The notes under the pieces were generated by a model. That model ran no database searches. It was not told where the DNA came from and saw nothing but the letters and a program-made list of their open reading frames with translations. Shown here in pieces: positions 10,525-20,880 of a stretch of DNA of 64,000 bases (its first letter is position 1; every line of letters starts with the position of its first letter). Location of the stretch: assembly GCF_026929975.1 (NCBI RefSeq), contig NZ_JANHOK010000001.1, positions 272,236 through 336,235 of the forward strand, written 5' to 3'. The position numbers and the translations under genes were made by a program. This DNA is from Bartonella sp. F02 (GTDB lineage: Bacteria > Pseudomonadota > Alphaproteobacteria > Rhizobiales > Rhizobiaceae).

Positions 10525-11085
10525 ATGAAACGATCGAAATATATCTATCTAGCCTGTATTTGTGTGTTGGGATTGGTTATTTTTATAGGCCTTTTCAATA
10601 TTAAGGATATGTTTTATGAGAAGTCTGCAGGGCTTCAAGATTCTCGTGATGTTACACAAAGTGATATAGATAAAGAAACACCACAAATGTCTCAAGCGTC
10701 TTTATCTTTAAATGAGCGTCTCCAACGGGGTGATGTTGAAAATGGGCGCAAAGTTTTTAGACATTGCGTTGGGTGTCATGCTTCTAGGCCTGATCAATTT
10801 CGTCGTGTCGGTCCGACCTTGTGGGAGATTGTTAATCGTCCCATTGCGTCTGTAGAAGATTTTGTTTATTCGCGAGCGCTACGCGCAAATTCTGATAAGA
10901 TATGGGATTTTTCTACTTTAGATGATTATCTCCGATCACCGCGTGAGGCAATTCCGGGAACAATCATGACATTTCGTGGAATTAAGCATGATCAAGATCG
11001 TGCCGATCTTTTGCTATATTTGCGTGGTTTATCTGATAATCCTGTTGCTTTGCCATTTGATAATGAAAGTGGTGAGCAGGAATAG
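10525..11085 (+). CDS. cycM: membrane-anchored c-type cytochrome (CycM-like)
   Basis: 186 residues. An N-terminal membrane anchor (about residues 7-25) is followed by a polar linker and a single class I cytochrome c domain. The heme site CVGCH is at residues 81-85 and a likely axial Met lies in IPGTIMTFRG near residue 148. Alphaproteobacterial cytochromes of this build (CycM, c552) carry electrons between the bc1 complex and the terminal oxidase on the periplasmic face of the membrane. The gene symbol is by resemblance only. It stands alone, 130 bp before yejB. Confidence 0.85.
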   Translation: MKRSKYIYLACICVLGLVIFIGLFNIKDMFYEKSAGLQDSRDVTQSDIDKETPQMSQASLSLNERLQRGDVENGRKVFRHCVGCHASRPDQFRRVGPTLWEIVNRPIASVEDFVYSRALRANSDKIWDFSTLDDYLRSPREAIPGTIMTFRGIKHDQDRADLLLYLRGLSDNPVALPFDNESGEQE

Positions 11086-11215
11086 TTGATGCTAGAAATG
11101 CTGACTTTATGAAAAATATAGAGTTGTTTTTTTTGTAATTTTTGTTTCATAGATTTATTGTTATCGATGCATCATTTGGAGCTAAATTTGATGTAATATA
11201 AAGTGAGAACCCAAA

Positions 11216-12337
11216 ATGGTAACTTATATTTTGCGGCGTCTTTTACTGATTATACCAACGCTTATTGGTATTTTGACTGTAACTTTTATAATTGTTCAAT
11301 TTACGCCTGGTGGACCTATTGAAAATATTATTGCTCAATTACAAGGGACAGGGGGAGATTCAATAGGGCGAGTAGCGGGAGGAGGTGATTTGGGGCTTTC
11401 TTCTGATGTTGTGGTTGAGGGGACTCAAACAGAATCATCTTTTTCTGGAGTTTCTAAATATCGTGGTGCACAAGGACTCGATCCCGAATTTATTGCCAAA
11501 CTTGAGCGGCAATTCGGCTTTGATAAGCCTCCTCTGGAGCGCTATTTGGCGATGCTTGGTAATTATTTGCGTTTTGATTTTGGAGATTCTTTTATTCAGG
11601 GGCGCTCGGTTATTGAGCTTATTAAGAGTGCTTTACCTGTTTCTCTTTCCCTTGGCTTTTGGCAGTTGCTGATTTCTTATGCTATTTCTATTCCGTTAGG
11701 AATTCGCAAAGCGCTTAAGGAAGGTTCTGCTTTTGATGCATGGACAAGTGCGATCATTGTTATTGGTTATGCGATTCCAAATTTTCTTTTTGGTATTTTT
11801 TTGCTGGTTTTTTTTGCTGGAGGATCTTTTTTTGATTGGTTTCCGCTAGGGCATTTAACATCCGATAATTTTGATAAGCTATCGTTTGGAGGTAAGATAT
11901 TAGATTATTTGTATCATTTAGTTTTACCCTTGACGGCGATGATAATTTCTTCTTTTGCAACAATAACTTTATTGACTAAAAATTGTTTTTTAGAAGAAAT
12001 TCGTCAACAATACGTTGTTACTGCTCGCGCTAAAGGATTAAGTGAGCGCTCAGTTCTTTATGGTCATGTTTTTCGCAATGCCATTTTGATTGTGATTGCA
12101 AGTTTTCCAGCAGCTTTTATGGGTTCATTTTTTAGTGGATCTTTATTGATTGAAATGCTCTATTCGTTAAATGGTTTGGGGCTATTAAGTTATACATCGA
12201 TTGTTAATCGTGACTACCCTGTTGTTTTTGCTTCTCTTTATATTTTTTCACTCATTGGTCTCATTGTTAGCCTTATTTCTGATATTATTTATATGTGTGT
12301 TGATCCACGTATTGATTTTGATAAAAAGGATGTGTGA
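11216..12337 (+). CDS. yejB: peptide ABC transporter permease YejB
   Basis: 373 residues. The start MVTYILRRLLLIIPTLIGIL and the long periplasmic segment after the first helix (about 35-130) are typical of YejB. The binding-protein-dependent permease (EAA) motif is seen around ARAKGLSERSVLYGHVFRNA, with further membrane segments to the end. YejABEF imports small peptides, including microcin C in E. coli, and contributes to resistance to antimicrobial peptides in Brucella. No yejA (solute-binding) gene precedes it here. Its stop overlaps the yejE start. Confidence 0.95.
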   Translation: MVTYILRRLLLIIPTLIGILTVTFIIVQFTPGGPIENIIAQLQGTGGDSIGRVAGGGDLGLSSDVVVEGTQTESSFSGVSKYRGAQGLDPEFIAKLERQFGFDKPPLERYLAMLGNYLRFDFGDSFIQGRSVIELIKSALPVSLSLGFWQLLISYAISIPLGIRKALKEGSAFDAWTSAIIVIGYAIPNFLFGIFLLVFFAGGSFFDWFPLGHLTSDNFDKLSFGGKILDYLYHLVLPLTAMIISSFATITLLTKNCFLEEIRQQYVVTARAKGLSERSVLYGHVFRNAILIVIASFPAAFMGSFFSGSLLIEMLYSLNGLGLLSYTSIVNRDYPVVFASLYIFSLIGLIVSLISDIIYMCVDPRIDFDKKDV

Positions 12338-13476
12338 TGGACAAAAAAAAGCCTGACAGATTATATGATTTGAAATTTCAGAAACGCTTTTTTCTTTCTC
12401 CATTGAATAGACGCCGGTGGCGTAATTTTAAGCAAAATCGCCGTGGATGGTGGTCATTATGGCTTTTCTTATTTTTATGTTTTTGTTCTTTTTCGGCAGA
12501 GTTCATTGCCAATGATCGCCCAATTATTGCTGTCTACAAAGGAGAAATATTATTCCCTGTTCTTTTCGATTATCCCGATGAAAAATTTGGTGGGAATTTG
12601 GCTAGAGCAGATTTTCGTGATCCTTTTATTCAACAGGAAATCGCGCAGCATGGTTGGGCATTATGGCCGTTAGTTCGCTATTCTTATAATACGGTCGTAG
12701 GAAATAAAACATTTGCTTTATCTCCTCCTTTTTGGCTTCAAAGCAAAGAAGAGCGGTGTGTTGGTTATGCACAAGGAAGTGATGATCCAGAATGTACAAT
12801 CAGTCGATGGAATTGGCTTGGAACAGATGATTTGACACGTGATATTTTTGCACGAGTTTTATATGGTTTTCGAATATCGGTCATTTTTAGCATTTTTCTT
12901 ACGGCTGTTTCAACAATTATTGGTGTTACAGCAGGTGCGATTCAAGGTTATTTTGGTGGTTGGGTTGATCTTATTTTTCAACGTTTGATTGAAATATGGT
13001 CTTCTGTGCCTTCACTTTATATCGTTATTATTATGGCATCGGTTTTGGCACAGGGTTTTTGGGTATTGTTAGGAGTTATGCTTCTTTTTCAATGGGTTAC
13101 ATTAGTTGGTGTGGTGCGTGCGGAATTTCTACGTGCACGTAATTTTACTTATATCACTGCGGCGCGTGCTTTGGGAGTGTCTGATCGTACGATTATGATA
13201 CGTCATTTATTGCCAAATGCTATGGTTGCTTCTTTGACATATATGCCTTTTTTATTGACATCAGGAATTTCATTGCTGACGTCTCTTGATTATTTGGGTT
13301 TTGGTCTTCCTCCTGGGTATGCTTCTTTGGGTGAATTGATGAGGCAAGCAACGTCCAATTTAAATGCTCCTTGGATTGGGCTGACAGGTTTTGTTGTTAT
13401 TGCTGTTATGCTCTCTTTGTTGGCATTTATTGGTGAAGCTGCAAGAGATGCTTTTGATCCACGAAAGACATTATGA
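12337..13476 (+). CDS. yejE: peptide ABC transporter permease YejE
   Basis: 379 residues from the ATG at 12337, chosen over the GTG at 12334 because AAGGA at 12326-12330 is better spaced from the ATG. The N-terminal LSPLNRRRWRNFKQNRRGWW, the large periplasmic loop (about 55-145) with RWNWLGTDDLTRDIFARVLYG, and the EAA-type motif AARALGVSDRTIMIRHLLPNA place it as YejE. It is translationally coupled at both ends: TGATG junctions with yejB and yejF. Confidence 0.95.
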   Translation: MDKKKPDRLYDLKFQKRFFLSPLNRRRWRNFKQNRRGWWSLWLFLFLCFCSFSAEFIANDRPIIAVYKGEILFPVLFDYPDEKFGGNLARADFRDPFIQQEIAQHGWALWPLVRYSYNTVVGNKTFALSPPFWLQSKEERCVGYAQGSDDPECTISRWNWLGTDDLTRDIFARVLYGFRISVIFSIFLTAVSTIIGVTAGAIQGYFGGWVDLIFQRLIEIWSSVPSLYIVIIMASVLAQGFWVLLGVMLLFQWVTLVGVVRAEFLRARNFTYITAARALGVSDRTIMIRHLLPNAMVASLTYMPFLLTSGISLLTSLDYLGFGLPPGYASLGELMRQATSNLNAPWIGLTGFVVIAVMLSLLAFIGEAARDAFDPRKTL

Positions 13477-15086
13477 TGACACACTTGCTTTCAGTCCGCG
13501 ATTTTTCGGTTGCATTTTGCCAAGAAGAAGAAAAAAAATATGTTGTTAAAAATATTTCTTTCGATATTGGGAAAAGTGAAATAGTCGCTCTCGTGGGAGA
13601 GTCTGGATCAGGAAAATCAGTCACAGCATTATCTATTTTGCAATTACTGCCTTTTGTGAAAACATTTTATCAATCGGGTAAAATTTTCTTTAATAATAAA
13701 GATTTAATGACGCAAAAAGAGGAAGATTTGCGGAAAGTGCGTGGCAAGGATATTGCTATGATTTTCCAAGAGCCAATGACTGCTCTTAATCCTTTGCATA
13801 ATGTAGAGCGCCAGATAGGTGAAGTTTTACAAATGCATGCAAATCTATCTGATAAACCGCTACGTGAGCGTATTATTGATTTACTGATTCAAGTTGGAAT
13901 TCATGAGCCACAAAAACGTTTGAATTCATTTCCTCACCAATTGTCTGGAGGACAAAGACAGCGGGTAATGATTGCAATGGCGCTTGCGAATAATCCGCAG
14001 CTATTGATTGCAGACGAACCAACAACAGCGCTTGATGTAACTGTACAGGCGCAGATTCTTGAATTGTTAGTCCAACTTAAAAAAAGTCATAAGATGTCAA
14101 TGCTTTTTATTACTCATAATTTGGCTGTTGTGCGTCGTATTGCAGATCGCGTTTATGTGATGAAGGATGGGAAAATTGTTGAAGAGGGAGAAACAAGCGA
14201 AATTTTTAAAAATCCGCGACACCCTTATACAAAACAATTATTAGCTGCAGAACCTAAAGATCATCTGCTTGAAACAGATGATAGTTTGCCAGTTTTAATA
14301 CAAGGACAGAAAATTCGTGTTTGGTTTCCTATTAAAAAAGGTTTATTGCGGCGAACCGTTGATTATGTAAAGGCTGTTCAAGATATTGATATTACAATTC
14401 GTTCTGGCCAAACTCTTGGTATTGTAGGTGAATCTGGGTCTGGTAAGACGACATTGGGGTTAGCATTGACGCGGATGCTTTCTTCTAAAGGGCAGCTTTA
14501 TTTTGAAGGTGTTGATATTAGTCGTTTTTCTTTTAGCCAGATGCGTCCCTTGCGACGTCATATTCAAATTGTTTTCCAAGATCCGTTTGGTTCTCTTTCT
14601 CCGCGGATGTCTGTCAGTGAAATTATTTCTGAAGGATTATCAATCCATGAGCCACAACTTTCTTATTCTGAACGTGATGATCGTGTGATTGAAGCATTGT
14701 CTGAGGTGGATCTTGACCCTTCTATGCGTTATCGTTATCCACATGAATTTTCTGGAGGGCAAAGACAGCGGATTGCTCTTGCACGTGCAATTATTCTCAA
14801 ACCACGCTTTATTATGTTTGATGAACCAACTTCTTCTCTTGATATGAGTTCGCAAGCGCAAATTGTTGAGCTTTTACGTCATTTGCAACGCAAATATCAT
14901 TTAGCTTATTTGTTTATCAGTCATGATTTGAAAATTATTAAAGCACTAGCACATGAAGTGCTTGTTATGCATAATGGAAAAACAGTTGAGTATGGATCTG
15001 CGGGTCGTATTTTTTCTTGTCCCCAAAATGCTTATACTAAAACTTTAATAGCTGCTGCATTTGCATTAGAAGCGGGTCATTTGTAA
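13473..15086 (+). CDS. yejF: peptide ABC transporter ATP-binding protein YejF (two ABC domains)
   Basis: 537 residues with two complete ATPase domains. Domain 1 has Walker A GESGSGKS near residue 40, signature [15 protein letters not shown] and Walker [13 protein letters not shown]. Domain 2 has GESGSGKT near residue 315, [14 protein letters not shown] and [12 protein letters not shown]. This fused architecture is what distinguishes YejF from separate DppD/DppF subunits. An alternative ATG lies 3 bp downstream. Its 3' end overlaps the convergent broken moeB/thiF gene by about 10 bp. Confidence 0.95.
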   Translation: MMTHLLSVRDFSVAFCQEEEKKYVVKNISFDIGKSEIVALVGESGSGKSVTALSILQLLPFVKTFYQSGKIFFNNKDLMTQKEEDLRKVRGKDIAMIFQEPMTALNPLHNVERQIGEVLQMHANLSDKPLRERIIDLLIQVGIHEPQKRLNSFPHQLSGGQRQRVMIAMALANNPQLLIADEPTTALDVTVQAQILELLVQLKKSHKMSMLFITHNLAVVRRIADRVYVMKDGKIVEEGETSEIFKNPRHPYTKQLLAAEPKDHLLETDDSLPVLIQGQKIRVWFPIKKGLLRRTVDYVKAVQDIDITIRSGQTLGIVGESGSGKTTLGLALTRMLSSKGQLYFEGVDISRFSFSQMRPLRRHIQIVFQDPFGSLSPRMSVSEIISEGLSIHEPQLSYSERDDRVIEALSEVDLDPSMRYRYPHEFSGGQRQRIALARAIILKPRFIMFDEPTSSLDMSSQAQIVELLRHLQRKYHLAYLFISHDLKIIKALAHEVLVMHNGKTVEYGSAGRIFSCPQNAYTKTLIAAAFALEAGHL

Positions 15087-15819
15087 GAAATTATACTAAA
15101 TTGTGCTGATAATCCATTATAGAGGAGGATTTTCCCTACCAAAGGTTCACCAATATTTGTAATAAGTTTAATCGTTTCCATTGCTTGAAGGGTACCAATA
15201 ACTCCAGGCAAAGCACCAATAATTCCAACTTCAGCGCATGTCGGAATAACACCGTCATCGGGTGGATGAGGAAATAAGTCACGATAATGAGGGCTGTTAT
15301 CTTTATAAGGCATGAGTACTGTCAATGAACCATCAAATCGTCCTATGGCACCGATAATTAGAGGTTTTTTCAGAGAGCAGCGTGATCTGCAAGAAGATAG
15401 CGCGTCGCAAAATTATCGCTCCCATCAATAATGATATGGTAAGCATTAAGAAGTGTATCAATATTACTTTTATCTAAGCGGAAATTATGTTTGATAACTG
15501 TAACATAAGGGTTAATAGCTTTTATAGTGGATTCGGCACAGATGGTTTTATATTGATTAATTGTATTGGTGCTATGAATAACTTGACGTTGTAAATTAGA
15601 AAGTGAAACGATGTCGTCATCAACGATTCCAAGTGTTCCAACACCTGCTGCAGCAAGATAGGTTAAAATAGGAGATCCAAGCCCCCCAGCGCCAATGACA
15701 AGAACGCGAGCTGCTTTGAGCTTTTGTTGTCCACTTCCACCAATTTCAGGTAAAATAATATGACGGGCATAACGTTCAATTTATTCACTACTTAATTTGT
15801 TGTTAGTTTCTTGTATCAT
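15077..15819 (-). pseudogene. broken MoeB/ThiF-type E1-like adenylyltransferase
   Basis: Read leftwards from an ATG at 15819, the frame gives [12 protein letters not shown] and then TAA at codon 13 (15781-15783), followed directly by IERYARHIILPEIGGSGQQK and the nucleotide-binding VLVIGAGGLGSPILTYLA, i.e. a normal MoeB/ThiF N-terminus. The frame then runs to about 15375, where a missing base shifts it; the next frame continues KKPLIIGAIGRFDGSLTVL to the end at 15077. One stop plus one frameshift make an inactive gene. Members adenylate MoaD or ThiS, or related sulfur carriers. The shortened C-terminal frame (15077-15325) lacks the ATP-binding half and is not a gene on its own. Confidence 0.9.
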
Positions 15820-15906
15820 AGACTTTCTCTTGTCATAATTATTTTAATATTTAACAAATTTATGACACAACAACTAGTCTGCTTATCAGTGATAAAAGGT
15901 TTATTT

Positions 15907-16863
15907 ATGAAAATTGCGCTTCAGATGGATCACATTTCAACAGTTAAAATTCAAGGAGATACGACTTTTGCTCTTGCTTTATCAGCACAAGAACGTGGCC
16001 ATGTTCTTTTCCATTACACGCCAGATCGTTTATCTATGCGTGATGGTTGTGTTATTGCGCGGATAGAGCCTTTAACGGTTCGTGATCAGGAAGGAGATCA
16101 TTATCAATTAGGGAAATCTTTTCGCACAGAACTCGCGGATATGGATGTTGTGCTTTTACGTCAAGATCCACCTTTTGATATGAATTATATTACCACCACG
16201 CATCTTTTAGAGCGCATTCATCCTAAGACACTTGTTGTGAATGATCCAGTGTGGGTGCGCAATTGTCCGGAAAAGATTTTTGTTACTGAATTTTCTGATT
16301 TAATGCCAGAAACATTAATTACAAAAGATATTGAAGAAATAAAAGATTTCAGAGCAAAATTTGGTGATATTATCATTAAACCACTCTATGGGAATGGAGG
16401 TGCTGGTGTTTTCTATTTGAAACAGGATGATCGTAACTTGACATCACTTTTAGAGATATTTGCACAAAATTATCGCGAACCTTTTATTGTTCAGCGTTAC
16501 TTGGATATGGTGCGAAAAGGAGATAAACGAATTATTTTGCTCGATGGTACACCGGTGGGAGCGATTAATCGTATTCCGGCGGAAACAGATGTTCGCTCTA
16601 ATATGCATGTTGGAGGGCGAGCAGAAAGTATTGGCTTAACAGAGCGTGATTATGAAATCTGCGCGCGCATTGGTCCAGCTTTGAAAGAACGTGGTTTTAT
16701 TCTTGTAGGGATCGATGTGATTGGAGATTACATAACAGAAATTAATGTGACATCTCCAACAGGATTGCGTGAAATTAAGCGCTTTGATGGTACGGACATT
16801 GCTTCACTTTTTTGGGATGTTGTTGAAAAAAAGCGTTTAAATAAAATCTGTTCGGATAGATAG
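15907..16863 (+). CDS. gshB: glutathione synthetase
   Basis: 318 residues from the ATG at 15907, which gives the family start [20 protein letters not shown]; an earlier in-frame start would add an unrelated hydrophobic extension. An AAAGG lies about 9 bases upstream. Motifs of the ATP-grasp fold are present: [49 protein letters not shown] and [12 protein letters not shown]. The enzyme joins gamma-glutamylcysteine and glycine. No gshA is seen in the window. Confidence 0.95.
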   Translation: MKIALQMDHISTVKIQGDTTFALALSAQERGHVLFHYTPDRLSMRDGCVIARIEPLTVRDQEGDHYQLGKSFRTELADMDVVLLRQDPPFDMNYITTTHLLERIHPKTLVVNDPVWVRNCPEKIFVTEFSDLMPETLITKDIEEIKDFRAKFGDIIIKPLYGNGGAGVFYLKQDDRNLTSLLEIFAQNYREPFIVQRYLDMVRKGDKRIILLDGTPVGAINRIPAETDVRSNMHVGGRAESIGLTERDYEICARIGPALKERGFILVGIDVIGDYITEINVTSPTGLREIKRFDGTDIASLFWDVVEKKRLNKICSDR

Positions 16864-16920
16864 TGGCAGTGTGATTTGTAATAAACTCATTTTTTATTTT
16901 TGTTCTGCTGCAGATATGAA

Positions 16921-16936
16921 GTAAACTTTAGTTTAC
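16921..16936. promoter_or_regulatory. perfect palindrome upstream of pstS
   Basis: GTAAACTTTAGTTTAC has 7-bp perfect arms around TT and ends 50 bp before the pstS start codon. Size and position suit a dimeric repressor or activator site for the pst operon. It does not match the direct-repeat layout of a classical enterobacterial Pho box, so the bound protein is unknown. Confidence 0.45.
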
Positions 16937-16986
16937 CATAATGGTACTGATAATAAACTTTGATACGAAATTTAAGGAGCTGATGG

Positions 16987-18033
16987 ATGAGAAAATATTT
17001 ATCAATCAGAATATGGTTGTTTTTTTCTGCTATATTTTGGGTTGATGGAAGTAGCGCTCGTAATTATATTCAAATTTCTGGTTCATCTACAGTTTTACCT
17101 TATGAAAAAATTGTTGCTGATATATTTGGAGAAATGTACCCTCATTTTAAGATTCCAGTTATTGAATCTGGAGGTTCAGGCGCTGGGATTAAGGAGTTTT
17201 GTCGCGGGATTGGGGATAAAACGATTGATATAGTTAATGCATCACGACCAATAAAATCAAGTGAATTGCAATCTTGTTTTTCTGCCGGTGTAACAGATGT
17301 TGAGGAAATGCTTATCGGGTATGATAGTATTGTATTTGCTACGAATATTGATGAGCCTGATTGGAATCTCCAGTTAGGTGATATTTATAAGGCGCTTGCT
17401 GCTCAAGTTGTTGTTAATGGAAAGTTGCAGTCCAATACAGTTTCTAAATGGAGTGAGGTTAACTCTACTTTTCCTGATTGGGTAATAACAGCATATATTC
17501 CTGGTGAAAAACATGGTACACGTGAAGTTTTTGAAGAACAATTGCTTGCTGCGGGTTGTAAAGCTAGCGGAGCTGTTGAAGAGATGAAAGCTTTAGGGAT
17601 GAGTGATAAGGCAATTCACACGGCTTGTGTTTCTGTGCGCAAGGATGGTAAAGTTATTGATATTGATGGTGATTATTCTGAAACATTTGCCCGTTTGATT
17701 TCTAATAAAATAGGAATTGCTGTTTTTGGTTTATCTTTTTATGAAAATAATGCTGATAAGCTTAAGGCGGTTCATATTAATGGTGTTGAACCAAGTATCG
17801 CAACAATCTCTAGTGGTGAATATCCTATTTCACGTCCGCTTTTCTTTTATGTTAAGAAAGTTCATTTAGAGGTTATTCCAGGTTTGAAAGAATATATTAA
17901 TTTATTTCTTTCTGATCAGGTGATAGGTTTAGAGGGTCCGTTAGCTGAATATGGTTTGATTCCGGCTTCTGAAAAAGAACGGAAAGTACAGCGTGCTATG
18001 TTTTCTTCCGGCGCAGTCATGACTTTGAAATAA
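16987..18033 (+). CDS. pstS: phosphate ABC transporter substrate-binding protein PstS
   Basis: 348 residues with a signal peptide (about 1-24) ahead of NYIQISGSSTVLPYEKIVAD, the PstS phosphate-binding N-terminus. The SGGSGAGIKEFCRG loop and GEKHGTREVFEEQLL are further phosphate-binding elements. AAGGAG 7 bases upstream fixes the start; an out-of-frame ATG lies 4 bp earlier. It opens the pstSCAB-phoU operon. It is the periplasmic receptor for the PstCAB importer. Confidence 0.95.
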   Translation: MRKYLSIRIWLFFSAIFWVDGSSARNYIQISGSSTVLPYEKIVADIFGEMYPHFKIPVIESGGSGAGIKEFCRGIGDKTIDIVNASRPIKSSELQSCFSAGVTDVEEMLIGYDSIVFATNIDEPDWNLQLGDIYKALAAQVVVNGKLQSNTVSKWSEVNSTFPDWVITAYIPGEKHGTREVFEEQLLAAGCKASGAVEEMKALGMSDKAIHTACVSVRKDGKVIDIDGDYSETFARLISNKIGIAVFGLSFYENNADKLKAVHINGVEPSIATISSGEYPISRPLFFYVKKVHLEVIPGLKEYINLFLSDQVIGLEGPLAEYGLIPASEKERKVQRAMFSSGAVMTLK

Positions 18034-18094
18034 TTTTCTGAATAGCGAATGCAGAATTGGTCTGTATTACTTTGTTAAAATTGAAAAAATACAT

Positions 18095-19555
18095 ATGCAT
18101 TTTTCTCTTATTATTTTTTTATTGTTAATTTTTAGTTTTATTGGCTTTTGTCTTTCTTATACGCGCGCTCTTTTTTTTGAACGTGCAGGATATAAGATGC
18201 ATTCGCGAGTGCATTATTATGGCTGGTGGACATTCTTGATGACTGTTATTCCAGCTTTTATTTTTTTACTTTTTTGGGAAAGTGGGAGTGCAATTTACTT
18301 AGAATATAATGCTTCACAAGAAGTTGACGAATATATGCTGGGGGTTACAGAATCTATTAATCATGATTTTATTTTAGAAATTATTCGTAGGCTTGTTGAA
18401 TCTATGCATCATTTTGAAGGGAGTTTGACTGCTGTTTCTTATAAGGATATGCAAACACAATTATTAGCTAAAGGATTTATTTTGCCTATAGATGTGCCAG
18501 ATAAGGTATTCAGAATAGCATTATCATGGTATGATTCTTCAGAGAAATTAAAATTTATTGGTTCTATTTTATTTTTTTTAGTTGCATGTTGTGGCTTTAT
18601 ATTTGGAATTATACGCAGTGTTCCAGATCAACGTGCACGCAATAAAGTTGAACGTATGATTGTTTTTGGATTATTTAGTGCCTCTACAATTGCGATTTTG
18701 ACAACTGTTGGCATTGCAATTTCACTGTTATTTCAAACAATGAGTTTTTTTCAATCTGTCTCGTTTTCAGATTTCTTTTTGGGAACGGTGTGGGATCCTC
18801 GCTTTTCAGCGAATGATGTGGGCGATGGTGTGGGACAATTTGGTTTAATTCCACTTTTAGCTGGAACGTTTTATATTGCATTTGTGGCAATGCTTTTTGC
18901 TGTGCCTATAGGATTATTTTCTGCAGTTTATATGGCTGAGTATGCTTCTGCTCGATTACGGTCGATTGTGAAACCATTATTGGAGGTCCTCGCTGGGATT
19001 CCAACGATTGTTTATGGTTTTTTTGCTTTGAAAATTGTGGGGCCTTTTTTGCATGACCTTTCTATTTCTCTTTCTGGCGGTGTGGGTTTTATTATGGCCC
19101 AAAGCGTTTTAACAGCGGGTTTGGTGATGGGAATTATGTTGATTCCTTTTGTGTCATCTTTATCGGATGATATTATTATTGCTGTTCCACGTTTTTTGCG
19201 TGAAGGGTCTTATGCTTTAGGTGCTACTCAGTCTGAGACAATTAAAAAGGTGATTATACCAGCAGCACTTCCTGGTATTGTAGGAGCGTTTTTGTTGACA
19301 GCATCACGTGCAATTGGAGAAACAATGATCGTGGTTTTAGCAGCAGGTGTTGCAGCACATTTAACTTTTAATCCTTTTGAGGCAATGACAACTATGACAG
19401 TTAAAATTGTTAATCAATTGACAGGTGATTTTGAGTTTCATTCGCCACAAACTCTTGTTGCATTTGCCTTAGGGATGACACTTTTTATTTTAACGTTTTT
19501 GATGAATGTTTTTGCGCTTTATATAGTCCGTAAATATCGAGAACAATATGAATAA
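18095..19555 (+). CDS. pstC: phosphate ABC transporter permease PstC
   Basis: 486 residues, longer than E. coli PstC (about 320) because of an N-terminal extension with two extra membrane segments and a periplasmic stretch (residues about 1-190), as in other rhizobial PstC. The core permease begins near residue 200; the EAA-like region is SYALGATQSETIKKVIIPAA and GIPTIVYGFFAL is the typical PstC motif. It overlaps pstA by 8 bp. Confidence 0.94.
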   Translation: MHFSLIIFLLLIFSFIGFCLSYTRALFFERAGYKMHSRVHYYGWWTFLMTVIPAFIFLLFWESGSAIYLEYNASQEVDEYMLGVTESINHDFILEIIRRLVESMHHFEGSLTAVSYKDMQTQLLAKGFILPIDVPDKVFRIALSWYDSSEKLKFIGSILFFLVACCGFIFGIIRSVPDQRARNKVERMIVFGLFSASTIAILTTVGIAISLLFQTMSFFQSVSFSDFFLGTVWDPRFSANDVGDGVGQFGLIPLLAGTFYIAFVAMLFAVPIGLFSAVYMAEYASARLRSIVKPLLEVLAGIPTIVYGFFALKIVGPFLHDLSISLSGGVGFIMAQSVLTAGLVMGIMLIPFVSSLSDDIIIAVPRFLREGSYALGATQSETIKKVIIPAALPGIVGAFLLTASRAIGETMIVVLAAGVAAHLTFNPFEAMTTMTVKIVNQLTGDFEFHSPQTLVAFALGMTLFILTFLMNVFALYIVRKYREQYE

Positions 19556-20843
19556 AAAATCATCTCTTTTGAATTCTCATAATATTAGACTGAAACGTCG
19601 CTATTGGGCAGAACGTCGTTTTCGTCTTTATGGTTTGGGAGCAATTCTTATTGGTTTGTTTTTTTTGACTGTTCTTTTATGCTCTGTTATCAGTCAGGGG
19701 TATACAGTTTTTTTTCAAAGTGAAATGACATTGTCAGTTTATTTGGATGAACAAATAATTGACCCAAGAAATCAACGTGCAATTGATCCAGAAGTATTAA
19801 TCACTGCCAATTATCCACTTCTTGTCCGTAATGCTTTGGCTGCAAAGCTTGGAGTAGATCAGAATGATCGAGCATCGATGAGAGATGTTAATCGCATGTT
19901 TTCAAAAAGTGTCCGTGTGCAATTGCGTGATATGGTAATCAAGAATCCAAATCTTATTGGTACAATACAAAAAGTAAAAATTTTAGCAGGAGCAGATATT
20001 GATGCAGCTTATAAAGGGCATATCAATCTGCATGTTGCAGAAAAAAAACGCAAAGTTTCTGATCAACAGATCGTATGGATGAATCGTTTAATTGATGATG
20101 GTACACTTTATAAAACAATAAATTTTGGTTTTTTTACATTTGGCGCATCAAGTCGTCCTGAAACTTCGGGATTAGGTGTTGCGATAATCGGTTCTTTGTA
20201 CATGATGGTTATTGTTTTGGTGATTTCTCTGCCGATTGGTATGGCAACAGCTATTTACCTTGAAGAATATGCCCGTAAAAATAAGTTTACAGATTTTATA
20301 GAAGTGAACATCAATAATCTTTCTGCTGTTCCTTCAATTGTTTTTGGTCTTTTAGGGCTTTCAGTTTTTATTAATTATTTGGGATTGCCGCGTTCAGCAT
20401 CTTTTGTGGGTGGGCTTGTTTTGACACTCATGACGTTACCAACAATTATCATTGCGACACGTTCTGCCTTACGAGCTGTTCCATTGTCTATTCGAGCAGC
20501 AGCTTTAGGGTTAGGAGCTTCAAAAACACAAATGATTTTTCATCACGTTGTTCCTTTAGCAGCACCTGGTATCTTAACAGGAACGATTATTGGTTTAGCT
20601 CAAGCATTGGGTGAAACAGCACCGCTCCTTCTAATAGGAATGGTTGCATTTGTTGCAAATATTCCTACAACACCAATGGATCCAGCAACCGCTTTGCCTG
20701 TTCAAATTTTTATGTGGGCAGGTGAAGCAGAACGTGCTTTTGTAGAGAAAACATCGGGCGCTATTATTGTCTTAATGGTTTTTCTTGCTGTTATGAATAT
20801 TTCAGCTGTTTTTTTACGTCGACGATTTGAACGACGCTGGTAG
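19548..20843 (+). CDS. pstA: phosphate ABC transporter permease PstA
   Basis: 431 residues, also with a rhizobial-type extended N-terminus carrying a large non-membrane segment (about 55-205) after the first helix. The permease core shows VNINNLSAVPSIVFGLLGL and AAALGLGASKTQMIFHHVVP. It pairs with PstC to form the membrane channel. It overlaps the end of pstC, so translation is coupled. Confidence 0.94.
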   Translation: MNKKSSLLNSHNIRLKRRYWAERRFRLYGLGAILIGLFFLTVLLCSVISQGYTVFFQSEMTLSVYLDEQIIDPRNQRAIDPEVLITANYPLLVRNALAAKLGVDQNDRASMRDVNRMFSKSVRVQLRDMVIKNPNLIGTIQKVKILAGADIDAAYKGHINLHVAEKKRKVSDQQIVWMNRLIDDGTLYKTINFGFFTFGASSRPETSGLGVAIIGSLYMMVIVLVISLPIGMATAIYLEEYARKNKFTDFIEVNINNLSAVPSIVFGLLGLSVFINYLGLPRSASFVGGLVLTLMTLPTIIIATRSALRAVPLSIRAAALGLGASKTQMIFHHVVPLAAPGILTGTIIGLAQALGETAPLLLIGMVAFVANIPTTPMDPATALPVQIFMWAGEAERAFVEKTSGAIIVLMVFLAVMNISAVFLRRRFERRW

Positions 20844-20880
20844 TTTCGGTAAAATGTACTGACTAAGCAGTAAGGTGAAT

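Noticed and set aside
15077..15325. 82-codon frame as an independent gene
   Set aside because: It is the C-terminal end of the frameshifted MoeB/ThiF gene and lacks the nucleotide-binding half.
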